Notes: generated from the letters alone by a model not told the origin. 64,000 bases of DNA from Lachnospiraceae bacterium (GCA_910574195.1 CAJTBF010000011.1:74563-138562); one strand, 5' to 3'. Counted from the first letter of the stretch, positions 8,256 through 16,998 are shown. Numbers and translations: made by a program.

Positions 8256-8742
8256 GATTTTTTTCAATCCACTGATATACTTTCGTCCCCGTCGCATCCG
8301 TCATCCAGCCTAACAATACACCGATAAAAAGCGCCGGAAGAATCGCTTTCAGGTTTCCTCCTGCCGCAAATGTAATAAAACAGCCGATATATGCCCCGGG
8401 AATAAAAGAAAACACTTTGATTTCTGCCTGCAGGATAATCATATAAGAAATCCAGGCGCATAAGAAGATCGTATTACCGGACCAGTTCCAGATTTCCCCC
8501 AGAAACAGGGAAATCCAGGCCCATACCACTCCGCTTCCATTTACGATCACAGCCGTTTTTATTCCCTGCCTGCCCTTTTTTCCACAAGCAAAGTAAGTAG
8601 TGCACCCCGCAAAACCAATCCAGCTTACCATACCGTTCTGTTCACACAACATTGTCCACAGTCCGGCGTAAAGTGCCATGGCTGCTCCAAGACAACTTAA
8701 CTGTCCCAAAAATAATTTTTTCATTTTATACCGCAGCCGCAT
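8245..8742 (-). CDS. DUF1097-like small membrane protein
   Basis: About 165 residues, nearly all hydrophobic, with five or so membrane segments: residues about 12-30, 35-48, 55-80, 88-105 and 110-150 (GAYIGCFITFAAGG, LPALFIGVLLGWMTDATG). The pattern resembles DUF1097/YcdZ inner-membrane proteins, whose function is unknown. AAAGGA lies only 3 bases before ATG 8742; ATG 8724 (MKKLFLGQL) is a possible alternative. It is the last gene of the nucleoside cluster and is separated from the tautomerase gene by the hairpin at 8766-8800, so it may be less expressed or have its own promoter. The family call is by pattern and moderate. Confidence 0.65.
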   Translation of the reverse strand: MRLRYKMKKLFLGQLSCLGAAMALYAGLWTMLCEQNGMVSWIGFAGCTTYFACGKKGRQGIKTAVIVNGSGVVWAWISLFLGEIWNWSGNTIFLCAWISYMIILQAEIKVFSFIPGAYIGCFITFAAGGNLKAILPALFIGVLLGWMTDATGTKVYQWIEKNLAN

Positions 8743-8765
8743 GATTCCTTTCTGCCTGTTTTTTT

Positions 8766-8800
8766 CACGGCAGCCTGTCCCGGCCGGACGGACTGCCGTG
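8766..8800. other. Intercistronic stem-loop between tautomerase and DUF1097 genes
   Basis: CACGGCAG (8766-8773) pairs with CTGCCGTG (8793-8800). T-runs flank it on the plus strand, so for the leftward transcript it has A-runs and no U-tract. It therefore is not a classical terminator for that operon, though it would terminate rightward transcripts. Confidence 0.5.
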
Positions 8801-8810
8801 TTTTTTCCAA

Positions 8811-9152
8811 TCAGTGTAAGGTCCCCCGGGAACCCCAGGTATCCAGATCCACCATTGCAAAATAACATTGCGGAATCTCCAGATCCAGTTCCCGCTTTGC
8901 CAGCGCATACAGCGCTTCAATATAAACCTTACAGGACTCTTCCGGAAGTGGTTTCTGATAAATCGTTTCCATAAACGCACACTCTGCAATCTCCCCGTTC
9001 CGGAAAATATCACAACCCGCGTCAATTCGGATCATCGCACGCTCCGCCGGTTTTCCCGGCAAAAGTTTTACGCATTCCATAATTCCGGTGGAAAGTGCCG
9101 CTTTCTTTTCGGCGTCCATTGTTTTTGTTGTACTAAAATGTAAAAATGGCAT
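8811..9152 (-). CDS. MIF-type tautomerase (phenylpyruvate tautomerase-like)
   Basis: 113 residues, the size of the macrophage migration inhibitory factor/D-dopachrome tautomerase family. It begins MPFLHFSTTK, placing the catalytic Pro at position 2 so that it becomes the N-terminus after Met removal. The middle shows KKAALSTGIMECVKLLPGKP and the end VDLDTWGSRGTL, both in the family pattern. These trimers interconvert keto and enol forms of 2-oxo acids; the natural bacterial substrate is usually unknown. The gene starts 13 bases after deoB stops, so it is part of the nucleoside operon, an unusual place. A role on an aldehyde or oxo-acid product is speculation. Confidence 0.75.
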   Translation of the reverse strand: MPFLHFSTTKTMDAEKKAALSTGIMECVKLLPGKPAERAMIRIDAGCDIFRNGEIAECAFMETIYQKPLPEESCKVYIEALYALAKRELDLEIPQCYFAMVDLDTWGSRGTLH

Positions 9153-9165
9153 CTTTTACCTCCTG

Positions 9166-10347
9166 CTATTTTCGAATCTCTGATAAAAACGATGTTCCGT
9201 TTTCAAATGCAACTCCCAGATGTTCCGCAATGGAAGCCGCAATATCTGCAAAAGTATCTCTGACATGCAGATTGACTCCCTGTTTCAATCCCGGTCCGTA
9301 TACGAGAAGAGGCGTATACTCACGAGTATGGTCCGTACTTTCCATATAAGTAGGATCACAGCCATGATCTGCGGTAATAATCAGCATATCATCCTCCCGC
9401 AGACCTGAAAGAATCTCCGGGAATCTGGAATCAAAATATTCCAGCGCCTGTGCATATCCTTTCGGATTTCTTCGATGTCCATACAACATATCGGTATCCA
9501 CCAGATTCACAAAAAGCAATCCTTCGAAATCCTGATTTAAAAATCGAATGGTCGATTCAATTCCCTCCAGATTATTTTTCGTATGGTCAATCTTCGTAAT
9601 CCCTACCCGATTAAAGATATCTTCGATCTTTCCTACCGCGATCACATCCTTCCCGGCCTCCTTTACCGCATCCAATACCGTCTTTCCCGGCGGGTCGATG
9701 GAAAAGTCTTTCCGGTTTTCCGTCCGCGTAAAGCCTGACTCTTTATTTCCCACAAACGGCCGGCAGATAATACGGGATACTGTATCATCCCCCATCATAA
9801 GTTCCCGTGCAATCTGACAGATTTCATACTGTCTCTCCAGTGGGATCACTTCCTCATGCATGGCAATCTGCATCAGGCTGTCCGCAGAAGTATAGATGAT
9901 AGGATAACCGGTCTTCACATGTTCTTCTCCCAAGACCTTGATCACTTCTGTTCCGGAAACCAGATAATTTCCAATCACTTTTGTCCCAATTCGGCGTTCC
10001 AGCTCTTCCGTAATCCGCCTGGGAAAGCCGTCCATAAAGATTCGGTTTGGCTGATCCACCAGCAGGCCGGCTATTTCAAAATGTCCGTTTGTCGTATCCT
10101 TTGCCGCCGCATACTCCATACATTTCCCATAGTTTCCAGTAGGATTTTCCACACCGGGAAATCCCAGTCCGTCAATATTATACAGACCCATCGCCTGCAG
10201 ATTCGGGATTTTGAAACCGCCCAGATTTTCCTCTGCATAAGCTTTCACATGACCTAATGTATTCACACCTGCGTCGTTATATTTATCCGCATCGGGAAGT
10301 GCGCCAACTCCCACACTGTCTAACACAATCAATGCAACCCGTGCCAT
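9166..10347 (-). CDS. deoB: Phosphopentomutase
   Basis: 393 residues, standard DeoB length. It starts MARVALIVLDSVGVGALPDA with the alkaline-phosphatase-superfamily metal Asp, contains KDTTNGHFEIAG, FVNLVDTDMLYGHRRN and the metal site ITADHGCDPT near the C-terminus. It converts (deoxy)ribose 1-phosphate to the 5-phosphate, linking phosphorylases to DeoC and the pentose phosphate pathway. ATG 10347 is preceded by GGAGGGTG; the longer frame to 10506 crosses a strong hairpin and is not coding. It lies downstream of the ABC permease after a 119-base gap holding that hairpin. Confidence 0.97.
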   Translation of the reverse strand: MARVALIVLDSVGVGALPDADKYNDAGVNTLGHVKAYAEENLGGFKIPNLQAMGLYNIDGLGFPGVENPTGNYGKCMEYAAAKDTTNGHFEIAGLLVDQPNRIFMDGFPRRITEELERRIGTKVIGNYLVSGTEVIKVLGEEHVKTGYPIIYTSADSLMQIAMHEEVIPLERQYEICQIARELMMGDDTVSRIICRPFVGNKESGFTRTENRKDFSIDPPGKTVLDAVKEAGKDVIAVGKIEDIFNRVGITKIDHTKNNLEGIESTIRFLNQDFEGLLFVNLVDTDMLYGHRRNPKGYAQALEYFDSRFPEILSGLREDDMLIITADHGCDPTYMESTDHTREYTPLLVYGPGLKQGVNLHVRDTFADIAASIAEHLGVAFENGTSFLSEIRK

Positions 10348-10419
10348 ATTTTCACCCTCCATTTCTTCACGAATATGCTCAGGATGTCTTCCACATCCAG
10401 TATAACGAATATGAATCCA

Positions 10420-10467
10420 GTACATCATTGCATGAATAGTCGCTTCGGAATTCATGCAACAATGTAC
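10420..10467 (-). other. 18-bp intercistronic stem-loop upstream of deoB
   Basis: Bases 10420-10437 pair with 10450-10467 over 18 positions with two G-U pairs and a 12-base loop, starting in the permease stop codon. No T-run follows on the minus strand. A second small hairpin lies at 10383-10399. It probably sets mRNA stability or partial termination between the transporter and deoB. Confidence 0.6.
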
Positions 10468-11429
10468 TAATGTACGATCTGATTCTTCTGTTTCCTTTGC
10501 TTCCACTTCATTTCCAGTCTTCCCGTTTTTCGCAGCTTATCTGATAACGCACTGATGGTCAGCACTACCATAGCCAGAATATATGGCACCATCGAAACCA
10601 GGGAAGTCGCAATTCCAGGTTTTAATAATTCAATCTGTATGCTGATGGCATCCGCAAATCCAAACAGGAGAGACGCGAATGCGACTCCTACCGGATGATA
10701 CGCGCCAAACACCACCGTTGTATATGCTGTAAATCCGCGTCCCGCAACCATTCCCACAGAAAATTCCGAAAGAATGATGGTGGAAAGGTAGGAACCTGCC
10801 AGACCACAGAACGCACCGGAGAGCAGAATCACACTCCATCTTACGCGATCCGATTTGATTCCCGCGGATTCCGCCGCTTCTGCGGACTGTCCGATTGCAA
10901 TGACATTTAATCCATACTTTGTCTTTCTTAACATATACAATAGAATGAAAATCAAAATAATTGTGAACAATACAACAATACTCTGATTATTGACAAGCAC
11001 GTTTAGTACCGGCACATGCTCCAGAAACGGCAGACTGACCGGCGGGATCTTTTTGATATTTGCCAGCCTGTATAATCCCTGTGCTTTGAAAACCGGCGCC
11101 ATCAAAAATTCTGTAATCCCGGTACTAAGCAAATTCATTGCAATACTGGCAATGATATGATTCGATTTGAATTTGATAACGGAAAGTCCGAAAATCAAAC
11201 TATATACCGCCGTTCCGACGATTCCGCCAAGCATCCCCAGCCAGACATTGCCGCCTGTGAGACTGACAACCGCAACACTGATAAAACAACCAATCGTGAT
11301 AAAACCATCAATCGCCAGATTGGTGATGCCGGCCTTGGCACAAAGCAGACATCCAAAAGCCGCCAGAAGAATGGGAGTTGCCCCACGTACTGCAGAGGCC
11401 CATACGCTTGCATCCAATACTATACTCAT
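10467..11429 (-). CDS. Nucleoside ABC transporter permease (NupQ/BMP type)
   Basis: 320 residues with about eight to ten membrane helices, of the branched-chain-amino-acid/ribose permease superfamily. ATPILLAAFGCLLCAKAGITNLAIDG and the EAA-like region GLAGSYLSTIILSEFSVGMVAGRGFTAY (residues about 205-235) are typical of the smaller permease in BMP-type nucleoside importers. The C-terminus is a basic cytoplasmic tail (KWKQRKQKNQ). Its start overlaps the stop of the partner permease by ATGA, so the two are co-translated. Substrate is inferred from neighbours. Confidence 0.88.
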   Translation of the reverse strand: MSIVLDASVWASAVRGATPILLAAFGCLLCAKAGITNLAIDGFITIGCFISVAVVSLTGGNVWLGMLGGIVGTAVYSLIFGLSVIKFKSNHIIASIAMNLLSTGITEFLMAPVFKAQGLYRLANIKKIPPVSLPFLEHVPVLNVLVNNQSIVVLFTIILIFILLYMLRKTKYGLNVIAIGQSAEAAESAGIKSDRVRWSVILLSGAFCGLAGSYLSTIILSEFSVGMVAGRGFTAYTTVVFGAYHPVGVAFASLLFGFADAISIQIELLKPGIATSLVSMVPYILAMVVLTISALSDKLRKTGRLEMKWKQRKQKNQIVH

Positions 11430-12493
11430 TTGCTCAAAGCCTCCTTCTTTCTCTTTCTACGACGGACGGTCACATTGGCACTGATCGTCAGAATAATAAT
11501 CGCCATAATAATCTGCGTTACAATATTGGGTACCTCGGTTACCCGTTCCATGACATTTCCACTGTTTTTCAATCCCCCAAAGAAGAATCCGGAAATCAGA
11601 ACTCCCAACGGATTGTTATTTGCCAGAAGGGCCACCACAATTCCATCAAAACCGATGTCCGGGTTAAACGCAGCCACCAGCCGATGCTGTGTCGCCGTCA
11701 CCTCAATCGCACCGATGATCCCTGCCACTGCTCCACTAAGCGCCATAGCTTTCAGCAGAACCTTACTGGAACGAATCCCTCCATACCGTGCAAAACCTGC
11801 GTTGGAACCAACCAGCTTGATCTCATAACCAAGCGTCGTCTTAAAAAACAGAAAGGAAACAAACAGGGCAATCACCAGTGCAATATAAATTCCCACATTC
11901 GCGGAGGAATTCCCAAATGCCGCCAGTTTCGGCAGCCACAGACTCTCCGGAAGGGTTCGGCTGGCATTTACCTGCGTAAGCTTCTCCGGATCCCGCATCA
12001 CTTCTGCCGCCATAAATTCCGTAAGATATTCTCCCACAAAGTTCAGCAAAAGGGTAGTCACTACAATATCCGTATTGCAGTACAAATTCAGAATCGCGGG
12101 AATCATGGCAAATGCCGCTCCTGCCAGCGCCGCCGCCGCAAACACAAGAATCAATCCGGCCAGGGAGCCGTCCGAGGGCAGTGCAAGCGCTACCGCAGTC
12201 GCCGCAATCGCCCCCAGATAAATCTGTCCATCCACCCCCAGATTATACACCTGCGCTTTAAAGGGAATACAAATCGCAACTCCCGACAGAATCATCGGCG
12301 CCGCCCACCGTATGGTACCGGCCAGATCACGTGTAAACGCCCGTCCAAGTCCCTCCCATACAATAAAGGGACTATACCCGGAAACGGCCAGAAATCCCAT
12401 GACAATCATAATGGCAACAAGCATCATGCACAACTGGCGTCCAATTGCCCTGACTGCCCCTTCTATTCGTTTCCTCCACAAACTACTCTCCAT
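11426..12493 (-). CDS. Nucleoside ABC transporter permease (NupP/BMP type)
   Basis: 355-residue polytopic membrane protein with a basic N-terminus (MESSLWRKRIEGAVRAIGRQ), a first helix at about 20-42, and PLIVWEGLG-like and AAPMILSGVAICIPFKAQVYNLGVDGQIYLGAIAAT blocks. The latter is the conserved block of the larger BMP-type nucleoside permeases. RRRKRKKE at the C-terminus is cytoplasmic. It overlaps the ATPase gene by 11 bases and the next permease by 4, so all three are translationally coupled. It would form a heterodimeric channel with the downstream permease. Confidence 0.88.
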   Translation of the reverse strand: MESSLWRKRIEGAVRAIGRQLCMMLVAIMIVMGFLAVSGYSPFIVWEGLGRAFTRDLAGTIRWAAPMILSGVAICIPFKAQVYNLGVDGQIYLGAIAATAVALALPSDGSLAGLILVFAAAALAGAAFAMIPAILNLYCNTDIVVTTLLLNFVGEYLTEFMAAEVMRDPEKLTQVNASRTLPESLWLPKLAAFGNSSANVGIYIALVIALFVSFLFFKTTLGYEIKLVGSNAGFARYGGIRSSKVLLKAMALSGAVAGIIGAIEVTATQHRLVAAFNPDIGFDGIVVALLANNNPLGVLISGFFFGGLKNSGNVMERVTEVPNIVTQIIMAIIILTISANVTVRRRKRKKEALSK

Positions 12494-14012
12494 AGGTTAC
12501 CTCCTGCCGTTTACTGCCCAGCATATATTCCCCGATCTCGTATTCGTCCGCTTCTCCTCTTTTGAAACGTGCCACAATCTCTCCTTCATACAGGACGATA
12601 ATCTGGTCTGACATGGCCATGACTTCATCCAGTTCCGCAGAAATCAAAAGGACGCCCTTCCCTGCGTCACGCAGCTCTGCAATTTTCGTCCGGATATACT
12701 GTGTCGCTCCAATATCCACTCCCCGGGTGGGCTGCGCCGCAATCAACAGCCTTGGTGAAGAAGAAAATTCTCTTGCCACCACCACTTTCTGCATGTTTCC
12801 ACCGGAAAGGGTTCCGATTGTATAAGTAGAATCCGGTGTTTTTACCAGATATTTTTCACACAATTCTTCCGAAACCCGGGTGATTTTTTTATGATCCATA
12901 ACCATCCTCCTCGAGAACGGAGCCTGATCATAGCAATTTAGAATCAGATTTTCACTGATGGTACAATCTTTGGCTGCTCCTGTCTTCAGCCGATCTTCCG
13001 GAACATGTGCAATTCCCTTTTGCCGGCGTTCCCGAATGGAACTTTTCGTAATTTCTTCTTCATCCAGCAGAATGTTCCCACTCTCTGCGGGAATCAATCC
13101 TGCGATCACTTCTCCCAGATCGGACTGTCCGTTTCCGTCCACACCTGCCACACCTACAATTTCCCCTTCGTGAATCTCCAGGGAAATCTCTTTCAGCGGC
13201 ATCCTTCCCGGACGCATTGCCGTACTGACCTGTTTCATTTCCAATACTTTCTTTCCCGGCTGATAAGACTTCATGGGAATCTCCATACTGACTTCTTTTC
13301 CCACAATCAACTTCGATAATTTCCCTACATTCATTTCGGAAGTAAGACCTGTGCCTGTCACCACACCTTTTCGCATGACGGTCACATGGTCCGTTACGGC
13401 CAGAACTTCCCGCAGTTTGTGGGTAATGAATATAATCGTACATCCCTGTTTTTTCAGCCTTTGCATGGTTTCCAGCAAGGCATCTGTCTCCGCCGGCGTC
13501 AGCACCGCCGTAGGTTCATCCAAAATCAGAATTTTCACCTTACGGTACAGTGCTTTGATGATCTCCACCCGCTGCTTTTCTCCGACGGAAAGCTGATGGA
13601 TCTTCGCTTTTAAATTTACTTTCAAACCGTACTGTTCCATAATGACGCCGATCTCTTCCATTGCTTTTTTCTCATCAATGGAAAGTCCCTTCTTCGGTGT
13701 CCAGCCGAGAATAATATTTCGCAGCACGGTCTCGTCCGGCATCAGTTTAAAATGCTGATGTACCATCCCGATTCCCTGCTGTATAGCGTCCATCGGGGAA
13801 TGGAATTCCACCTCTTTGCCATAAAGACGCACGATTCCTTCGTCCGGCCTGGACATCCCATAGAGAATATTCATAATCGTGGATTTTCCGGCGCCGTTCT
13901 CTCCGAGCAGACCATGAATTTCACATTCTTCTACATGAACGGACACATCATTATTTGCAATGACTCCTGGAAAACGCTTTGTAATATTGAGAAGTTCAAT
14001 TGCGAATGCCAT
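12483..14012 (-). CDS. Nucleoside ABC transporter ATPase with duplicated ATP-binding domains (NupO/RbsA-like)
   Basis: 509 residues with two nucleotide-binding domains, as in RbsA/YufO. Domain 1 has Walker A GENGAGKST (near residue 38), signature LSVGEKQRVEI and Walker B ILILDEPTAVLTP. Domain 2 has VDGNGQSD in the Walker A position (degenerate: no GKS/T), signature LSGGNMQKVVVAREF and RLLIAAQPTRGVDIGA in place of Walker B. Such asymmetry is common in this family. ATG 14012 has AGGGGGAA upstream. It overlaps the phosphorylase gene by 17 bases. It powers nucleoside uptake with the two permeases and the lipoprotein at 15811-16896. Confidence 0.93.
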   Translation of the reverse strand: MAFAIELLNITKRFPGVIANNDVSVHVEECEIHGLLGENGAGKSTIMNILYGMSRPDEGIVRLYGKEVEFHSPMDAIQQGIGMVHQHFKLMPDETVLRNIILGWTPKKGLSIDEKKAMEEIGVIMEQYGLKVNLKAKIHQLSVGEKQRVEIIKALYRKVKILILDEPTAVLTPAETDALLETMQRLKKQGCTIIFITHKLREVLAVTDHVTVMRKGVVTGTGLTSEMNVGKLSKLIVGKEVSMEIPMKSYQPGKKVLEMKQVSTAMRPGRMPLKEISLEIHEGEIVGVAGVDGNGQSDLGEVIAGLIPAESGNILLDEEEITKSSIRERRQKGIAHVPEDRLKTGAAKDCTISENLILNCYDQAPFSRRMVMDHKKITRVSEELCEKYLVKTPDSTYTIGTLSGGNMQKVVVAREFSSSPRLLIAAQPTRGVDIGATQYIRTKIAELRDAGKGVLLISAELDEVMAMSDQIIVLYEGEIVARFKRGEADEYEIGEYMLGSKRQEVTYGE

Positions 14013-14829
14013 CTGTATTCCCCCTAAATTTCCCCTGGTCATCCCATTCTTTTAGAATCTTCAGGGCCTCTGAAGCCGCAAGGCACGCTTTCTCTTCCCC
14101 GTTATTATAGGCAAAATTATTTTTCTTTCTCGCTGCAACAACCGACAGAATCGCTGCAATCCGTACTCCTGTCAGATAACCGATCACAAACTGTCCGGCC
14201 GTATCCATCTCCAGCACCTTCACCCCCATCTGTTCAATATCCGGCAGAATATTTCCGGCCCATGACGGCCAATAGCTGTCTTCCTCTTCCCCCAGCGGAC
14301 GTCCCTGTCCCAGATAGAATGAGCCTGCCGTATATTCCAGAGCCAGCCCGTATTTGTACCCCAACCGTTCGCATGCCTCACACAACGCCATGACCATCAC
14401 AGGATCCGCAAAAGAAGGATATTCCGGATCAATATAACATTCCGCGGAACCATCTCTGGAAATACAGGATACCGGAATTAACAGGTCTCCGTTTTCAAAG
14501 TTTTCATCAATACAACCGGTGGAACCCACACGCAGCACAGTGTGCACACCTGCTTTTTTCAATTCATTGATACAGATTTCTGCACTGAGCGCACCAATCC
14601 CCGTAGAAGTGGTTCCCTGCTCCATTCCTTTGTAAATCCCTTTTTTGGAAATGTAATGGCGGCTATGTGCAACATCTTTTGCATGTTCCCAGTTTGCTGC
14701 AATCTTGGCAGTCCGCTCCGGCGAACCAGGAATGATCACATATCCGGGCATATCTCCTTTTTTTAAATGCAGGTAGTAGGAACGGCCATCCTCCGTTTTG
14801 GGGTCAAGTATTTGATTTAATTCTCTCAT
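13996..14829 (-). CDS. Nucleoside phosphorylase (uridine phosphorylase family), paralogue 1
   Basis: 277 residues of the NP-I fold. PGSPERT (34-40) occupies the phosphate loop with Arg39 kept but Asp replaced by Ser36. Arg57 and Arg100 (LRVGSTG) match the other phosphate arginines of E. coli Udp, with Ser103 where Udp has Thr94. EMDTAG (207-212) is at the ribose site, with Asp209 where Glu is usual. ATG 14829 has AGGAG 8 bases upstream; the frame from 14850 lacks a site. It would split (deoxy)nucleosides to base and sugar 1-phosphate. It aligns without gaps to the gene just upstream, at 14860-15666, through at least residue 212. Substrate (pyrimidine or purine nucleoside) is not determined. 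Confidence 0.85.
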   Translation of the reverse strand: MRELNQILDPKTEDGRSYYLHLKKGDMPGYVIIPGSPERTAKIAANWEHAKDVAHSRHYISKKGIYKGMEQGTTSTGIGALSAEICINELKKAGVHTVLRVGSTGCIDENFENGDLLIPVSCISRDGSAECYIDPEYPSFADPVMVMALCEACERLGYKYGLALEYTAGSFYLGQGRPLGEEEDSYWPSWAGNILPDIEQMGVKVLEMDTAGQFVIGYLTGVRIAAILSVVAARKKNNFAYNNGEEKACLAASEALKILKEWDDQGKFRGNTDGIRN

Positions 14830-14859
14830 CTTCTTCTCTCCTAAAATCATTACTGGTTC

Positions 14860-15666
14860 TTATTTTTTCTGCTGCTCTTCCTGTTCCTTTAAGATGCGTA
14901 CTGCTTCACTGGCAATTCGACATGCTTTTTCTTCTCCGCCGTTATCTCCCCAGGCTCCTGTCACCCGATTTGCATTGACGGAAAGTATTGCTCCCATTTT
15001 CAATTTATGCAGATACCCCATAATCAACTCCCCTGCTGTTTCCGTGTCAATGGCAATCACTTTGGCATTTCGCAGCCGTTCCAGCAGATCTTTGTTCTGC
15101 GGCGGAAAATAGCTGGATTCGTCTCCATCGATAGGCCGGCCTTGTCCCACATAGTAGGAACTGATCGTACAGATCACCCCTAATGTGTAACGATATCCCA
15201 ATTTCTCGCATGCTTCCATCAATGCTTTTGTCATGTGCAGGTCCGGTACCGCCGGGAATTCGGGCCGTACATAATGGGTAACTGCTCCGCCTTTTCGCAT
15301 ACATGCAATCGGGATAATAATATCTCCCAATTCCAGATCTTCCCGGATTGCCTCTGCGGTTCCGACCTTGATGCAGGTATGTGCCCCGACTTTTTTCAGC
15401 TCATTCAGACAAATTTCCGCAGGCTGATCCCCGATTCCCGTGGAAGTCATGGCCATGGCAACTCCCTCATAGTCTCCGACAACCGTCCGGTACTCCCGAT
15501 TATATGCCAGTTCCTTTACATCCTTCCAGACATCTGAAATATGCCACGTTGTCCCCTGGTCTCCCGGCAGCAGAACATACGGGGGAATCTCACCCTGTTC
15601 CAGCCGGAGATGATATACTTTTCCGCTCACTGTTGGCGCTGTGGCCTTACTTCCATTTTCCGACAT
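14860..15666 (-). CDS. Nucleoside phosphorylase-like protein (uridine phosphorylase family), paralogue 2
   Basis: 268 residues, same fold and register as paralogue 1. Here the phosphate loop reads PGDQGTT (34-40): Asp36 is kept but the Arg is Thr39. The second phosphate arginine is Lys100 (IKVGTAE) while Thr103 is kept. The ribose motif reads DTETAG (207-212): Met is lost, Glu209 kept. Arg57 is conserved. Thus canonical residues lost here are those kept in paralogue 1 and the reverse. It may be a second enzyme with altered chemistry or substrate, a regulatory subunit, or one half of a heteromer. ATG 15666 follows AGGAGGA. It is 30 bases upstream of paralogue 1. Confidence 0.82.
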   Translation of the reverse strand: MSENGSKATAPTVSGKVYHLRLEQGEIPPYVLLPGDQGTTWHISDVWKDVKELAYNREYRTVVGDYEGVAMAMTSTGIGDQPAEICLNELKKVGAHTCIKVGTAEAIREDLELGDIIIPIACMRKGGAVTHYVRPEFPAVPDLHMTKALMEACEKLGYRYTLGVICTISSYYVGQGRPIDGDESSYFPPQNKDLLERLRNAKVIAIDTETAGELIMGYLHKLKMGAILSVNANRVTGAWGDNGGEEKACRIASEAVRILKEQEEQQKK

Positions 15667-15698
15667 CCTATTGTCCTCCTCTTTCTAAATATCTATGT

Positions 15699-15719
15699 GG
15701 GGTACCCTTTGGGCACCCC
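15699..15719 (-). other. Intercistronic hairpin after the lipoprotein gene
   Basis: GGGGTACCC (15699-15707) pairs with GGGCACCCC (15711-15719) with one G-U pair in the leftward transcript and a 3-base loop. No T-run follows. It lies in the 144-base gap between the binding-protein gene and paralogue 2, where such stems often raise the level of the binding-protein mRNA. Confidence 0.5.
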
Positions 15720-15810
15720 GGAATTCCTATATTTCGTATTTTTCCCGTTTCAGTTAAAGAGTCATAAAACAGGATCATTGTATAAAACCGTTACACTTTT
15801 TGTAAAACAA

Positions 15811-16896
15811 TCATTCTGCTTTGATCCGATTCCAATCCGGCGCCGTAGGATCAAATTCGATTTCCAGATCTCCGTCTTTGATCTGCTGTTCCAGATCTTT
15901 TCCTGCTTCAAGGGCCGCCGTAAAAGCTTCGGCATATTCTGCATTTTCGGTTCTTTCTGCGAAGGAGTCATAGATTTCCCAGTCCAGATAGTAGCCCTGG
16001 TTCGTGATATCTCGCACTCCCTGTTCCCCACCTGGAAAATTACCTTCCACTAACGCCTGGATTGCATCGTAAACTGCCTGTCCATAATTCATTTTAATGG
16101 TTCCCACAAAATCTTTACTGTCTTCTGAAAAATCCATTATACAACTCATCACAAACACATCTTTTGTGCTTTCATTCGCCGCTTCAATGATCCCTGCATC
16201 CGGCGCCGCACAATCTCCCTGGATAATATCACAGCCCTTCTCGATCATCGCCAGTGCAACTTCCTTTGCTTTCGCACTGTCCTCATAACTTGCATAAGAA
16301 AATTGTACTTCTGCATCCGGATTTGCATCCCGCACACCGCGCATGAATCCATTTCCCTCTGCATTCGGTCCCGGTTCCTCACCGCCTACAATAAATCCAA
16401 CCTGATTCGTCTTCGTTGCCAGTCCGGCCATATATCCGTCCACATAGAAGGTGGTCTGTCCGCGAAAAACTGCATCCCAGAGATTTTCGATGATCTCGTC
16501 TCCTTCACTGTTTAACTCCTGGAAAATTGCCGCATACTTTGTATCCGGAAATTCTTTCGCAACCAAAGCGGTGGCATCAGACATATAATTAAAGGTCGTA
16601 ATCACCAGATCGTAACCTTCCTCTGACATAGCACGTATATCTTCTTCAAAAGATGCGGATTCTGATTCTATTTTCTTAAACTCTACTCCAAAGTCTTCCG
16701 CTGCCCGCTCGCCGCCGGAAGCCATATCATCCATCGGGCCATTGTCGCCAAATCTCTGATTTCCAATCAGAACCACCTTGAGACCATCACTTGTGTCTCC
16801 TGCGTCATCCGACTTTGTTTCACCGCCGGATCCACAGCCTACCAGGCCGATTATCATGCATGCCGCCACTAACATACTGAACCATCTTTTTTTCAT
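15811..16896 (-). CDS. BMP-family nucleoside-binding lipoprotein of ABC transporter
   Basis: 361 residues starting MKKRWFSMLVAACMIIGLVGCGSGG, a type II signal peptide with lipobox LVGC, so Cys21 would be lipidated and the protein tethered outside the membrane. The mature part has the BMP/PnrA pattern: NQRFGDNGPMDDMASGG, VGFIVGGEEPGPNAEGNGF and DIIQGDCAAPDAGIIEAA. PnrA-like proteins bind purine or pyrimidine nucleosides. ATG 16896 has AGGAGG upstream. It is the substrate-binding subunit for the ATPase and permeases encoded downstream, although two phosphorylase genes lie between. Confidence 0.9.
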   Translation of the reverse strand: MKKRWFSMLVAACMIIGLVGCGSGGETKSDDAGDTSDGLKVVLIGNQRFGDNGPMDDMASGGERAAEDFGVEFKKIESESASFEEDIRAMSEEGYDLVITTFNYMSDATALVAKEFPDTKYAAIFQELNSEGDEIIENLWDAVFRGQTTFYVDGYMAGLATKTNQVGFIVGGEEPGPNAEGNGFMRGVRDANPDAEVQFSYASYEDSAKAKEVALAMIEKGCDIIQGDCAAPDAGIIEAANESTKDVFVMSCIMDFSEDSKDFVGTIKMNYGQAVYDAIQALVEGNFPGGEQGVRDITNQGYYLDWEIYDSFAERTENAEYAEAFTAALEAGKDLEQQIKDGDLEIEFDPTAPDWNRIKAE

Positions 16897-16998
16897 ATTT
16901 CTTTTCCTCCTGTTTTGTTTCTGCTCTAAAGTTTTTTCTGTTCTTTCCTCATTTTTGTTTTTCTGCTTTTTCAAAGAGTCTCTACTTTACTTTTCGCA

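Noticed and set aside
7985..8327. Short plus-strand frames in the 8.0-8.3 kb region
   Set aside because: They lie over the structured T-box leader of the minus strand.
11378..12565. 395-codon plus-strand frame opposite the nucleoside permeases
   Set aside because: Shadow of two overlapping, clearly conserved permease genes; extreme Arg/His/Asn content.
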